Shown: positions 24,678-35,100, counted from the first letter of the stretch. The stretch: DNA of 51,092 nucleotides from Oscillospiraceae bacterium (GCA_009779845.1 WRBE01000014.1:1-51092), one strand, 5' to 3'. Numbers and translations are program-made. Notes: generated by a model not told the origin, from the letters alone.

Positions 24678-25133
24678 ATGAAGATTGAAAAAATCAGAGA
24701 ACTTGCCGTATTGCTCAATGAGTTTAACTTAGAAGAAGTCCATTTAGAAGAGGATAACGCATTAGTCAGCCTCCGTCGCCCAAGCCCGGAGCCTATCGTG
24801 GTCTCCGCCGCCCCGCAAGCGGCGGCATCCATGGCAGTGGCACCTGCACCCGCCGCGCCCGTAGAGACCACCCCGGAAGCGGCCCCACCGGCCGCCGAGG
24901 GGACGACCGTTACATCCCCTATGGTTGGTATGTTCTACGCCTCCCCGTCCCCCACGGAACCCACCTTTGTGTCCATCGGGCAAGAGGTAAAAGCCGGGGA
25001 CGTGCTGTGTATCATTGAGGCCATGAAACTGATGAACGAAATTACCGCAGAGCAAGACGGCGTGGTAACGCAAGTCTGTGCCGGGAACGGACAATTGGTA
25101 GAGTTCGGTCAACCTCTGTTCGTGATTAAGTAG
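24678..25133 (+). CDS. accB: Biotin carboxyl carrier protein of acetyl-CoA carboxylase
   Basis: 151 aa. The C-terminal biotinyl domain has the biotin-lysine motif EAMKLMNEI. A Pro/Ala-rich flexible linker occupies residues about 40-75. The stop TAG directly abuts the fabZ ATG. Confidence 0.95.
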   Translation: MKIEKIRELAVLLNEFNLEEVHLEEDNALVSLRRPSPEPIVVSAAPQAAASMAVAPAPAAPVETTPEAAPPAAEGTTVTSPMVGMFYASPSPTEPTFVSIGQEVKAGDVLCIIEAMKLMNEITAEQDGVVTQVCAGNGQLVEFGQPLFVIK

Positions 25134-25547
25134 ATGAACAGAGAAGAAATCAAGCAAATCATCCCCCACCGCGAGCCGATGCTACTCATAGACGAGGCCG
25201 AGGTGCAGGGCGACACCTCAGTCGGGCGTTACACCGTCCAGGGGGACGAATGGTTCTTACAGGGCCATTTCCCGGGAAATCCGGTCGTGCCTGGTGTGAT
25301 GTTGTGTGAGATGATGGCCCAGTCGGCCTGTGCTCTATTGGCAGAGCGTACCGAACCGGGCATGACACCGTACTTTACCAGTTTGGACAAAGTACGTTTT
25401 AAAAAGATGGTGATACCCGGCGATACCATAGAGTTTCGTTGTGAACTTACCGGACAAAAAGGCCCCTTTTATTTCTGTAAAGGGAAGGGCACTGTAGCGG
25501 GGAAGGTCTGTATCACCGGCGAATTTTCCTTTGCTGTGCAGGGGTAG
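25134..25547 (+). CDS. fabZ: 3-hydroxyacyl-ACP dehydratase
   Basis: 137 aa hot-dog fold enzyme: IPHREPMLLID, catalytic His in GHFPGNPVVPGV (about 44) and Glu in EMMAQSA (about 58). FabK together with FabZ completes a cycle without FabI. Confidence 0.95.
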   Translation: MNREEIKQIIPHREPMLLIDEAEVQGDTSVGRYTVQGDEWFLQGHFPGNPVVPGVMLCEMMAQSACALLAERTEPGMTPYFTSLDKVRFKKMVIPGDTIEFRCELTGQKGPFYFCKGKGTVAGKVCITGEFSFAVQG

Positions 25548-25590
25548 AACGAAGCAATAAGCGAACAGAACCGAGAGGAGGCATCAGCCT

Positions 25591-26898
25591 TTGTTTTCTA
25601 AATTACTAATTGCAAACCGCGGCGAAGTAGCCGTGCGGATTATTCGAGCTTGTAAAGAGATGGGCATTTCCACCGTGGCGGTCTATTCCACGGCGGATGA
25701 AGAGGCCCTGCATGTATCCCTCGCCGACCAAAATGTGTGTATTGGCGGGGCCAGTTCCAAAGAAAGTTACCTAAAGGGCGACCAAATCGTGGCCGCCGCT
25801 CTTGCTACCGGGGCGCAGGCTATCCACCCCGGCTATGGATTCTTGGCCGAGAATACGGGCTTTGCAGACCTCTGCGAACAGCACGGCATCGTGTTCGTGG
25901 GGCCGAAATCCAAGGTCATCTCCCAAATGGGTGACAAGGAACAGGCCAGAGCCATCATGAAAGCCGCAGGAGTACCCGTCATCCCCGGCAGTGAGTTGTT
26001 AAACTCGTTAGAAGAAGCCCAAGTGGCGGCAAAGGAAATCGGGTTCCCGCTACTCATCAAAGCCCGTGCCGGCGGCGGCGGGAAGGGGATTCGCTTAGTT
26101 GAGGATGAGGCCAGCCTAGCCTCCGCCTACTCTGCGGCGTCAGAGGAGGCCAAGCAAGCCTTTGGCGACGGCGGACTGTACATGGAGCGGCGTTTGACCA
26201 AGGTCAAGCATGTAGAGATTCAAATTCTGGCCGACGAACACGGCAACGTGGTGGCGTTAGGGGAGAGAGAATGCTCTGTCCAGCGCAACAACCAAAAGCT
26301 GGTGGAAGAAGCACCGTCCCCGGTGCTGACCCCGGAGCTTCGGAAAGCCATGTGCGACACCGCCGTACAGGCGGCGAAGGCCGTGGGCTACACCAGCGCC
26401 GGTACCATTGAGTTTCTGCTAGAGGGCGAGAATTTCTACTTCATGGAAATGAACACCCGTGTACAGGTGGAACACCCGGTGACCGAGATGGTGACAGGTG
26501 TTGACATTGTAAAATGGCAAATCCGTGTGGCAGATGGGATTCCCCTAGACTTCACCCAAGACGATGTGGAAATGATCGGCGCTTCTATCGAGTGCCGCAT
26601 CAACGCATTCAGCACGGGCAAGGTAGGCTTTTTCCATGTACCCGGCGGACCGAATGTCCGCTTTGACACGGCGCTGTATTCCGGCTATTTGGTGCCGCCC
26701 TATTACGACTCAATGCTGGGCAAGCTCATCGTCCACGCCAAAACTCGTGACGATGCCATCCGCAAGATTCAAGCGGCCCTGTCAGAGCTTGTTATTGAAG
26801 GCGTGAGCTGTAACATTGAAGAGCAGATTGCCATCTTAGACAACCCGGCGTTTAAATCTGGGAAATATTACACAGACTTTATGATGACCGAGATGTGA
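25591..26898 (+). CDS. accC: Biotin carboxylase subunit of acetyl-CoA carboxylase
   Basis: 435 aa from a TTG start with GAGAGGAGG upstream. ATP-grasp enzyme: FSKLLIANRGEVAVRIIRACKEMGI, HPGYGFLAEN, IKARAGGGGKGIRLV (about 160), and the catalytic stretch MEMNTRVQVEHPVTEMVTGVDIV. Slightly shorter than the E. coli protein (449) but complete. Confidence 0.95.
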   Translation: MFSKLLIANRGEVAVRIIRACKEMGISTVAVYSTADEEALHVSLADQNVCIGGASSKESYLKGDQIVAAALATGAQAIHPGYGFLAENTGFADLCEQHGIVFVGPKSKVISQMGDKEQARAIMKAAGVPVIPGSELLNSLEEAQVAAKEIGFPLLIKARAGGGGKGIRLVEDEASLASAYSAASEEAKQAFGDGGLYMERRLTKVKHVEIQILADEHGNVVALGERECSVQRNNQKLVEEAPSPVLTPELRKAMCDTAVQAAKAVGYTSAGTIEFLLEGENFYFMEMNTRVQVEHPVTEMVTGVDIVKWQIRVADGIPLDFTQDDVEMIGASIECRINAFSTGKVGFFHVPGGPNVRFDTALYSGYLVPPYYDSMLGKLIVHAKTRDDAIRKIQAALSELVIEGVSCNIEEQIAILDNPAFKSGKYYTDFMMTEM

Positions 26899-26907
26899 TA
26901 CCAAAAC

Positions 26908-26938
26908 TATGTTCCCCCGCCGCAGGCGGGGGAACATA
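26908..26938 (+). promoter_or_regulatory. Perfect 14-bp hairpin between accC and accD
   Basis: TATGTTCCCCCGCC and GGCGGGGGAACATA with a GCA loop. It is very stable, with no following T-run. It lies in the only long gap (72 bp) in the second half of the operon and may be an RNA-processing or stability element setting subunit ratios. Confidence 0.75.
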
Positions 26939-26970
26939 TAAATCTTTTGTGCAGAAAGGACTGAAACAGC

Positions 26971-27834
26971 ATGAAATTAGACGGTTTTTTCCGAAAAGCC
27001 CTCAATGAGCTAGAAATCGGCGGGCGCACCAAGCGGGTGCGGGGCAAAGAGTACACAGAACTCACTCGACCCTGCCCCAAGTGCACGCGATTAAACTCGG
27101 AGATGGAACTGGCGGAACAGTTGGGTGTCTGTACTTGCGGCTACCACTTCCGCCAAAACGCCCGGCAACGGATTGCATATTTAGCGGATGCCGGAACGTT
27201 TACGGAACTGGACGCAGAGCTAGAGAGCAAAGACTTATTAGAATTTCCCGGCTATCCCGAAAAACTGGCCAGCGCAAAACTAGCCAGTAGCGAGAAAGAG
27301 GCCGTGATCACGGGCATCTGTGAAATCGGCGGCACGAAAGTTTGCCTGTTTATCATGGAACCTTATTTCATGATGGGTAGCATGGGCACCATCGTAGGAG
27401 AGAAAATTACCCGCCTGTTTGAGACCGCCACTCGTGATGGCTTGCCGGTCATCGGCTACACCGTATCCGGCGGAGCCAGAATGCAAGAAGGGATATTGTC
27501 CCTGATGCAGATGGCGAAAATCTCCGGCGCAGTGGGCCGCCACAGTGCGGCGGGGTTATTCTACACTGTGGTGCTCACCGACCCCACCACCGGCGGCGTG
27601 ACAGCCAGCTTCGCCATGGAGGGTGATGTGATTTTAGCTGAACCCGGTGCCTTAATCGGCTTTGCAGGCCAGCGGGTCATTGAGCAGACCATCCGCAAAA
27701 AACTACCCGGCGACTTCCAGCGGGCGGAGTTTTTGCTAGACCACGGCTTTGTGGATGCCATCGCCCCTCGCAGGGAGCAAAAGGCGCAAATCACAGCTCT
27801 ATTGGGGCTTCATAAGCGGGAGGTGTCGGCATGA
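26971..27834 (+). CDS. accD: Acetyl-CoA carboxylase carboxyltransferase beta subunit
   Basis: 287 aa, AGAAAGGA ribosome site. N-terminal zinc finger CPKCTRLN...GVCTCGYHF (C-x-x-C ... C-x-C), then the crotonase-fold domain with GGARMQEGILSLMQMAK (about 170) and GFAGQRVIEQTI. The stop overlaps the accA ATG. Confidence 0.95.
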   Translation: MKLDGFFRKALNELEIGGRTKRVRGKEYTELTRPCPKCTRLNSEMELAEQLGVCTCGYHFRQNARQRIAYLADAGTFTELDAELESKDLLEFPGYPEKLASAKLASSEKEAVITGICEIGGTKVCLFIMEPYFMMGSMGTIVGEKITRLFETATRDGLPVIGYTVSGGARMQEGILSLMQMAKISGAVGRHSAAGLFYTVVLTDPTTGGVTASFAMEGDVILAEPGALIGFAGQRVIEQTIRKKLPGDFQRAEFLLDHGFVDAIAPRREQKAQITALLGLHKREVSA

Positions 27835-28610
27835 GTACAGCGATTGAGCAAGTAAAAGCGGCCCGGGCCAAGGGGCGGTTCACGGGCAAACAGGTGATAA
27901 ATGCCATTCTCACCGATTTCTTTGAACTCCATGGAGACCGGCGGTTCGGCGATGACCCCGCAGTCGTCGGCGGTATCGGACGGTTAGGCGACCTGCCCGT
28001 GACGGCCATTGCCTTAGAGAAAGGCCAAGACACCAAAGACAAAGTACGCCGCAACTTCGGATCGGCCAACCCGGAAGGGTACCGTAAGGCTCTGCGGCTC
28101 ATGGGCCAAGCGGAGAAGTTCGGGCGGCCTGTTATCTGTATTGTGGACACCTCCGGTGCCTTTTGTGGCATCGGTGCCGAAGAGCGGGGTCAAGGCCAAG
28201 CCATTGCGGAGAATCTAATGGAACTCATGACCCTACAGGTTCCCGTTATCTCCGTCTTAATCGGCGAAGGCGGCTCAGGCGGTGCCTTAGCATTGGCCGT
28301 GGCCGACCAAGTCTGGATGATGGAACAAGCCATCTACTCCGTCATCTCCCCGGAAGGCTGTGCCAGCATCCTCTGGAAAGACGCCAAAAAAGTAGCCGAA
28401 GCGGCAAAGTGCCTAAAACTCACCGCCACAGACATGTTAGGCCTCGGCGTAGTAGAGCGCATCATCCCCGAAACCAGCCGCACAACAGAAGAACAAATGG
28501 CCGGACTAAAAGACAGCCTATGCGGCGCCATCCAAGAGCTACAAGCCTTAGATACCAACACCCGATTGGAACAACGGTACGAGCGGTTCCGCAAGTTCGG
28601 GCGTGTGTAG
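27831..28610 (+). CDS. accA: Acetyl-CoA carboxylase carboxyltransferase alpha subunit
   Basis: 259 aa. LHGDRRFGDDPAVVGGIGRL, GSANPEGYRKALRLM, ICIVDTSGAFCGIGAEERGQGQAIAENL and IGEGGSGGALALAVADQVWM are typical. The N-terminal coiled extension of longer homologues is absent, as in other Firmicutes. Last gene of the fab operon. T-box remains start about 30 bp later. Confidence 0.95.
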   Translation: MSTAIEQVKAARAKGRFTGKQVINAILTDFFELHGDRRFGDDPAVVGGIGRLGDLPVTAIALEKGQDTKDKVRRNFGSANPEGYRKALRLMGQAEKFGRPVICIVDTSGAFCGIGAEERGQGQAIAENLMELMTLQVPVISVLIGEGGSGGALALAVADQVWMMEQAIYSVISPEGCASILWKDAKKVAEAAKCLKLTATDMLGLGVVERIIPETSRTTEEQMAGLKDSLCGAIQELQALDTNTRLEQRYERFRKFGRV

Positions 28611-28639
28611 TAGCCACCCTCGGCGGCAACGCCGTCCCC

Positions 28640-28745
28640 TAAACCGTTAAAGAGTACGGGTTCTTCCCGTAAATCAAGGTGGCACCGCAGATAAACTTAT
28701 TCGTCCTTGATAAAGCATTCATTATGCTTTATCAAGGACTTTTTG
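28640..28745 (+). promoter_or_regulatory. T-box leader, 3' half (antiterminator and terminator)
   Basis: AAGGTGGCACCGCAG (28676-28690) is the T-box consensus. ATCAAGG (28673-28679) can pair with CCTTGAT (28705-28711) to form the antiterminator. The competing terminator is a perfect 15-bp stem, 28703-28717 with 28725-28739, followed by five T. The stem I region with its specifier loop is not visible: it would fall inside accA, which ends at 28610. The leader therefore looks truncated at its 5' end. The trp gene remains 2.3 kb downstream suggest a former tRNA-Trp T-box. Confidence 0.85.
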
Positions 28746-28766
28746 CATTTGAAAGGAAGATAGGAA

Positions 28767-28946
28767 ATGTATCAGATGAAAAACAATCACCCAAACGACA
28801 AGCGGGCACTTATTTTTCGATGGCGGATGTGGAATCGGTTCATCTGTCATGTCAAAAAAATAAATTTTGGAGAGTTTATGCTGCAAAAGCTGTCCGTTAT
28901 CACGAAAAACGAAGGCAAAGGAGTTTGGAGTTGTCAGAATAAATAA
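28767..28946 (+). CDS. Short open frame after the T-box, unrecognised
   Basis: 59 codons with AAGGAAGATAGGAA just upstream of ATG. The peptide is basic and contains three Trp (FRWRMWNRF, GVWS). No family is recognised. It occupies the position of the first gene controlled by the T-box and may be a remnant or chance frame. Confidence 0.3.
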   Translation: MYQMKNNHPNDKRALIFRWRMWNRFICHVKKINFGEFMLQKLSVITKNEGKGVWSCQNK

Positions 28947-28985
28947 GGGTATGGGATAAAAAAGAGGATGTGATAGTCAAATAAA

Positions 28986-29267
28986 ATGCAGAAATGTACT
29001 CTTAAATATTGCAAGAAAAAGGTACTCAAAAAACCGCCCGAAGAATGGCACGTTTTTGAAAATGCCCTGCCCGAAATCGTGAACTCCGAAACGTGGAAAC
29101 TCGCCCAAAAGCTAAAGCGAACCGTCCGCAAAACCCCCAAGTGTGACGAAGCACCGAACCCACTCACAGGCTTGTTATACGGTGTTGAGAACGTCCTACG
29201 CCGTGAGAGAGCGAGGACAAGACCGCAACACCGCACACGGTCACGCTCATGGGATATGGAGAGATAA
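28986..29267 (+). pseudogene. Serine recombinase fragment
   Basis: 93 codons that read KKVLKKPPEEWHVFENALPEIVNSETWKLAQKLKRTVRKTPK...PNPLTGLLYG. This matches the end of the Recombinase domain of large serine recombinases, up to the point where the zinc ribbon (YCADCG) should start. The sequence then becomes unrelated. No catalytic domain is present, and the fragment sits inside the former trp operon. Confidence 0.75.
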
Positions 29268-29275
29268 GGAGAACC

Positions 29276-29308
29276 CACCCTGCCGCCCTGTTTTGGGACG
29301 GCAGGGTG
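29276..29308. terminator. Stem-loop after the recombinase fragment
   Basis: CACCCTGCCG and CGGCAGGGTG form a 10-bp stem with an inner CC/GG pair. It lacks a good T-run; it may be a weak terminator before the hydrolase gene. Confidence 0.45.
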
Positions 29309-29405
29309 ACGGTGGACTTTTGGTTTGGGGTATGGTAAAATGATTTTGTTCGTATTGAGTTAGAAAATTTATAGTTTGGACGAAGAAAGAGAACGGTGAA
29401 ATCAC

Positions 29406-30875
29406 ATGAAAAAACTGCTCACAATCTTATTATTACTTGCTCTCCTGCTCGCAGCGGTTCCAACTGCGGCAATCACACAAACAACAATAAGCAGTGAAGC
29501 AGAAGAACATATCTTAAACGAACTAAACCGAGCAAATATTCCAAACGCCGCAATTGCCGTGATACAAGATGGCGAAACCTCGTACATCCTCAAAGACAGC
29601 GAGCAGGATACCTTATTTCAAATAGGTTCTACCGCAAAATCATTTACAGGTTTTGGCGTATTGTTGCTTGAAGATATGGGACTTCTCTCTATAAGTGACC
29701 CTGTAAATCAGCATTTGCCGTGGTTTGAGGTGCGTTACAACGGCGAGCCTGTACCCCATGAAGACATAAGCATTTACAATCTTTTGCAACATACGAGTGG
29801 ATTTACAAGTGACGATAGACGCTTCCCGTCAACCTCAGAAGAATTAAGCAAAGACGAATTGATAGGACAGTTGACGGGAATTGAATTTGCGTTTTATCCG
29901 TCCGAAGGACATATTTACGGCAACGTAAACTATGTGATTTTGGGGGTTCTGATTGAAGCGGTCTCGGGGCAAAGCTATGACGATTTTATGACACAAAACG
30001 TACTGCACCCGCTTGGACTTTATGACACATTTACAAATGCACAGCGTGCGCATGATACAGGGCGGGTAATCGGCGGTCATCGCTTTGGGTTTTTACGCCC
30101 AAGACCCCATAATGTGCAAGCGACTTCTTCTTTAGCAATGCAGGCAGGGGGTATGTATTCGAGCATATCAGATATGGCACGTTGGGCAGGAATACAGCTC
30201 GGAGTAATTGAAGTAAACGAGCAATTTACAAGAATTGTCCAGCGTTCGCGCGAAAATAATCACACTTCGCAAAATCCTTTCGCAGATTTAGGTTTTGTAT
30301 ATGCCGCTGGGTGGGGTGTATCACAAGATGGATGGGGGATTTTAGAATACGGTTCCATCCAACACTCCGGCGGAACGTTCGGGTATTTTGCTTATGTCGA
30401 GATCGTTCCGGAGCGTGACATGGCGCTCGTGATTCTTTCAAACTTCAGACATATGAACCTACCCCAATGGATTTCGCTTGTTTGGGATGCTGTAGATGGC
30501 AGAAGTTTTAATCGGATCGGGCTTGACACTTATGGAATTGTTGACATCGTTTTTGTTATTCTAACTGCTGTGGGAATTTTATTTATCGGTCTGTTTGTGC
30601 GGCTTGCTGTAAAGCTCCGCAAGCAACTACATAGTGGAGAAAAAGTAAATCCAAAGCTACGAATCAGATGGCTTATTGGCCCGATTCTGTCTATTATGGG
30701 CTTGATAATAATTTACTTCATCGTGCCTATGCTTTTTCAGATTTCTTTTAGCTCCTTGCTGCTTCTTTTGTCATCAAGCATGACCACGGCAATCATAGCT
30801 GTGTGGATCATGGCGGCGTATTCCCTGTTCTCTTTGTGGGCAAAAGTGTTTGCTAATCCACGAGTAGGAAAATAA
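29406..30875 (+). CDS. Membrane-anchored serine hydrolase (class C beta-lactamase family)
   Basis: 489 aa. N-terminal signal (MKKLLTILLLLALLLAAVPTA). Catalytic S75-x-x-K78 in GSTAKS, a Y-x-N motif in YGNVNY (about 174-177) and HSGGTFGY in place of the KTG box. Residues about 385-489 hold three membrane helices (VFVILTAVGILFIGLFV; WLIGPILSIMGLIIIYFIVPMLF; SSMTTAIIAVWIMAAYSLF). This architecture is common in Firmicutes beta-lactamase-related/D-aminopeptidase-like proteins of unknown substrate. The gene is intact although flanked by decayed genes, which fits insertion into the trp operon or retention after decay. Confidence 0.85.
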   Translation: MKKLLTILLLLALLLAAVPTAAITQTTISSEAEEHILNELNRANIPNAAIAVIQDGETSYILKDSEQDTLFQIGSTAKSFTGFGVLLLEDMGLLSISDPVNQHLPWFEVRYNGEPVPHEDISIYNLLQHTSGFTSDDRRFPSTSEELSKDELIGQLTGIEFAFYPSEGHIYGNVNYVILGVLIEAVSGQSYDDFMTQNVLHPLGLYDTFTNAQRAHDTGRVIGGHRFGFLRPRPHNVQATSSLAMQAGGMYSSISDMARWAGIQLGVIEVNEQFTRIVQRSRENNHTSQNPFADLGFVYAAGWGVSQDGWGILEYGSIQHSGGTFGYFAYVEIVPERDMALVILSNFRHMNLPQWISLVWDAVDGRSFNRIGLDTYGIVDIVFVILTAVGILFIGLFVRLAVKLRKQLHSGEKVNPKLRIRWLIGPILSIMGLIIIYFIVPMLFQISFSSLLLLLSSSMTTAIIAVWIMAAYSLFSLWAKVFANPRVGK

Positions 30876-30948
30876 TGATGCCGCATGGCAGTGTAAGCAC
30901 TCGGCCTAGCGAGACACGGAAAAGCCCCACAACGTAATAAGTCAGACT

Positions 30949-31398
30949 ATGATGGTCGGAGATTTTCAAAAAGTGATCGGAATGGAAATCCGCAGGCAAA
31001 TGAATCAACTTGAAAACCGCTTACCGGACGCCGTAGTTGCCTGTGTGGGCGGCGGGTCAAACGCCATCGGTGCGTTTTATGAGTTTATCGGTGATGACAA
31101 GGTGCGCTTGGTTGGATGTGAGGCGGCGGGGAAGGGGCTTGATACCGACCAGCACGCCGCTACAATCACCTGCGGTTCTGTTGGCGTTTTTCATGGGATG
31201 AAGTCGATCTTTTGTCAGGATGAGTTCGGACAAATTACGCCGGTACACTCTATATCCGCAGGACTTGACTCTCCCGGCATCGGCCCGGAACACGCATGGT
31301 TATATGAATCCGGTCGCGCAGAGTATATGCCTGTCACCGATGACGAAGCTGTGGAGGCGGCCATTGCCAGATATAAGGGGGAGAATATCAGTGAATAG
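30949..31398 (+). pseudogene. trpB: Tryptophan synthase beta subunit, 5'-truncated
   Basis: 149 codons homologous to the C-terminal part of Trp[38 protein letters not shown] (phosphate-binding loop), [30 protein letters not shown] and the tail. The N-terminal about 200-250 residues, including the PLP lysine, are missing, and upstream sequence is not trpB in any frame. It cannot be active. Confidence 0.9.
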
Positions 31399-32076
31399 AA
31401 TACAGGATGCATTTCAAAATAAAAAGGCGTTCATCGCTTACCTGATGGCAGGAGACCCGGATCTTGCGACTTCGGCGGAATATATTCTAGCCGCACAGAA
31501 TGCCGGTGCTGACACGATTGAGGTCGGGATACCTTTCTCGGACTCGATTGCCGAGGGGGACGTGATCCAAGCGGCCAGATGACCTACTTAAACCCCGTGT
31601 TTGTATATGGATATGATCGCTTTTTCGCCAAATGCGTAGAAATTGGAATATGCGGCGTGATTATCCCTGACCTGCCCTTTGAAGAACAAGAGGAAGCGAA
31701 GTCAGTAGCCGCAAAGTATGAAATTGAGGTGGTCACGCTGGTGGCACCCACTTCGGAACAGCGAATTATTCAGATCGCCGAGGGCGCAGAGGGGTTTATT
31801 TATTTGGTATCCTCCATGGGTGTTACAGGTGTGCGAAGTGAAATCACAACCGACTTATCGGCGATTGTATCTGAAATAAAAAAATATACTGACATTCCGA
31901 TTGCGATTGGATTCGGCATTTCAATGCCGGAGCAGGCGGGACACTATGCGACCCTCGCTGACGGCGTAATCGTTGGCAGTGCCATTGTGCGTATCATCGG
32001 GGGACATGGCGAAGGCGCAAAACAGGCAGTGTATGAATATATACAACGCATGAAGCAAGGACTTGTAGAGAGCTGA
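31391..32076 (+). pseudogene. trpA: Tryptophan synthase alpha subunit with internal deletion
   Basis: It starts at GTG 31391, overlapping the trpB stop, with AAGGGGGAG upstream. Frame 1 reads to GDVIQAAR and stops at 31582. The protein resumes at 31579 in another frame as [16 protein letters not shown] and runs to 32076. Relatives have roughly 40-45 residues between QAA and MTYLNP, so a deletion with frameshift removed that segment. The second part keeps GFGISMPEQAG and the phosphate site GSAIVRII. Non-functional. Confidence 0.9.
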
Positions 32077-32082
32077 TGTTTG

Positions 32083-32119
32083 CAAGAATCCCACAGGGCA
32101 AAGACCTGTGGGATTCTTG
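32083..32119. terminator. Hairpin between the trpA remnant and the surface-protein gene
   Basis: CAAGAATCCCACAGG and CCTGTGGGATTCTTG form a perfect 15-bp stem with a 7-nt loop. It lies between convergent genes. T-runs are weak on both sides. Confidence 0.75.
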
Positions 32120-32165
32120 TGGCTAGAGTAAAGCGAACACTTCGTAGGTGCTTGTGCGGCTCGGC

Positions 32166-35100
32166 CTAGCCTGTATAATAGCGTATGAATCGGCTCAACA
32201 GAGCGGCGCACTCGGCGCGGGTGGCTGCATCTATGGGCATACATTTCCCGTCAAATCCGATGATAAATTTGTCCGCCACTGCCCATGCCATGGCTTCTTC
32301 TGCCCAGCTACTGACCATATAATAGTCGGAGAAGATGGTTTCCAAGGCCAAGCCTGGCGCAATATTGTGATAGCCCTTGAATGCGGCATAGCGGTATAAA
32401 AATACGGCAATCTGTTCACGAGAGACGGCAGTTTCGGGCGCAAAACGATTGTTGCCAATGCCTTGGACAAGCCCACTTTGCGTTGCCCACGCCACAGCTT
32501 CGCTGTACCATTGTCCACTTGTCACGTCGGTGAACACTTGGTGGAATGCAACTTCCGGTTCCCCCTCCATGCGGTAGAGGATGGTGACAAACATTGCACG
32601 GGTCAAGGTGGCGTTCGGCGCAAACATAGTAGCCGATATGCCTCGCATAAGACCACGCTCATAGACAAAGGCGATACTGCCGTCCGTCTCAGCCCAGTGA
32701 CCAGCAATGTCGAGAAAAGGGAGACTCGGCTCAGGTGGAGGTGGTGGCGGTTCTGTGCCCGCCGTTACGGTAACGCTCACGTCGAAGGAAATTGCGGCAA
32801 TGTTACTCCCGCCGGACACTGTGACAGTGGCGCCATACACACCTGCCGCAAGACCGATGTTCGGTACGATGGTAAAGCTGTCGCTACCACTCACGCCTAT
32901 GCTGCCAATGGACGATGTGCTCAGTGTAAAGCTACTGGAGTTTGTGCCGCTGAGTGCCACTGTCAGGCCGCCCGTGGTCTGGTTGCCGGTGTTACTGACG
33001 GTAATTGTGCGTGGGGCTGGCGCTGTTGTGTAACCGGCAATCAGCGTCCCAAAATCTTGGGTGGTGTTGGGGGAGAGCGCAATGCCATAAATCGCCGCCG
33101 TCACGGTGAAGCTCACGTCGAAAGTGGCAGTAATACCATTGCCGCCAAATACCGTCACGGTATCTGTGTAGACGCCTGCTGCGAGTCCGCCATTGGGTGC
33201 CACGGTGAAGGTATCACTACCACCCACCGCGAGGGTGGAGATTGCGGTTTTATCCAATGTGAAATCCGTGCCTGAGGCAAGTGCCACTGTAAGTGCCCCA
33301 GTAGGTTGCGTGCCTATATTCGTGATCATGACCGTAAGGGGAGTGACGGGCGCATCGTTCTCTACAGTCGAGGGGAATGTGTAAGTCCCGGCTTGGCTGA
33401 GTGAGATTCCATAGTCCACTACCGTGAAGCTCACCATAAAAGTGGCAGTGATACTACTACCGTCGGTGACTGTGACGGTATCCGTGTAGGTGCCCGCCGT
33501 GAGTCCGGCATTTGGCTCGACAGTAAACGTACCGGCACCACTTACCGCAAGTGTGGCGGAGGGCGCAAGCTGTGTCACGACGAAATCGGAGGACACCCCC
33601 CCGGAGAGAGCCACTATCAAGCCGCCTGTAGGTTGGTTGCCGGTGTTGTCCACCGTAACTGTGAGCGGGGCGGCGGTGTAACCGGGTGTCCGTGTGGGGA
33701 ACGTATATGTTGTACCGTTGAGCTCCGTTGCGGGAGAGGTGCTCTCATCAGAGAGCAGGATGCCATAGGTCGCTGCTGTTACGGTGAAACTCATATCAAA
33801 GGAAGCGGTAATCCCATTGCTGCCTGATACCGTGACCGTGGCGGTATAGGTGCCAGCCGTAAGCCCGATATTCGGTGTGACGGTGAAGGTATTATCGGCA
33901 CCCACTGCAATACCAGAGAAGGAACTTGGGGTCAAGGTAAACGCTGTGGGGTTTGTTCCGCTGAGTGCAACCGCCAGTGCTCCTGTGGGCTGGTTGCCTG
34001 TGTTTGCGGCGGTGACAATGAGGGACGGCACAGTTGTGTAGTGCTCAATCACCCCGGCGAATGTGTAGGTACTTGTCTCACTCAGCGAAACGCTATAACC
34101 TGCTGTTGTCACGGTGAAACTCACGGTGAAAGAGGCGGTGACACCGTTATTGCCCGCAACTGTGACCGTTTCCGTATAAATGCCTGCCGTAAGACCTGCG
34201 TTAGGCTGGACAGTGAAGGTGGCGGTGTTGTTTCCCGTGTCCGTCCCATCATCCACTGGAATGCTGGAGAGTGCCGCCGGGGTTACGGTGAAGTTAGAAC
34301 TCACACCGCCGGAGCGTGTTACCGTCAATGCACCGGTCACTTGGTTTCCGGTATTGGTAATAGTGGCAGTGAGGGGCGTAATAGCGGCATAGTTCTCCGC
34401 TGTCTCGGAAAATGTATAAGTTCCAGTCTGATCCAGCGCAATGTCAAAGGTGGGTGCGGTGGTTCCGGTGATGGTGCCGACTCCGGTGTTGTTGATGATG
34501 CCGGTTGCGGCATTGGTGAAGGTGCCGTCTGTAACAATAGAGTTTGCGTTATCTATGGTGCCGCTGTTGGTCAGCGAGCCGCCGATGTTGTTGATGATTG
34601 TTCCGTTGTTGTTTAGGGTGCCGCTGTTGTTAATCGCTCCGTCATTCGTCAGGGTGGTACCTGCACCTACAGCCAAAGTTGCGCCAGCGGGAATATCCAG
34701 TGTCCCGCCGCTTGGAACCGTCCAATCTGTTGTGGTAGTGGGACTACCGTAGACCGTGCCGGTAGTGCCATGAAACAAGATGCCGCTAGACGGCGACTGT
34801 AAGACCATGTCCACGCTGGAGGCATAGACAATCGGACTGCCGGACATGGTGAACGCGCCTGCGGGCGTACTGCCGCCGATACCCACGCCGCCGCCATAGT
34901 TGTTGGCGTTCAAGATGCCATCTCCGCTTATATGTAACGTTGCGTTTGACGGCACGGCAATCGCTGGTGCGCTGGAATCGGATGTGAGAGAGTTTGTCCC
35001 CGTTTCAGTCAAATTAAGAACTGCGCCAGACTCCAGCGTCAGCGGAGAGTTGCCGTTTCCGGGGTCTGAAATCGTGACGTTGGCAAATGTGACGTTAGCA

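Noticed and set aside
30900-32170. Shared 11-mer CTCGGCCTAGC flanking the trp remnant, as possible target-site duplication
   Set aside because: The copies are about 1.26 kb apart and the second overlaps the SLH gene stop; no inverted ends or transposase are present, so chance cannot be excluded.
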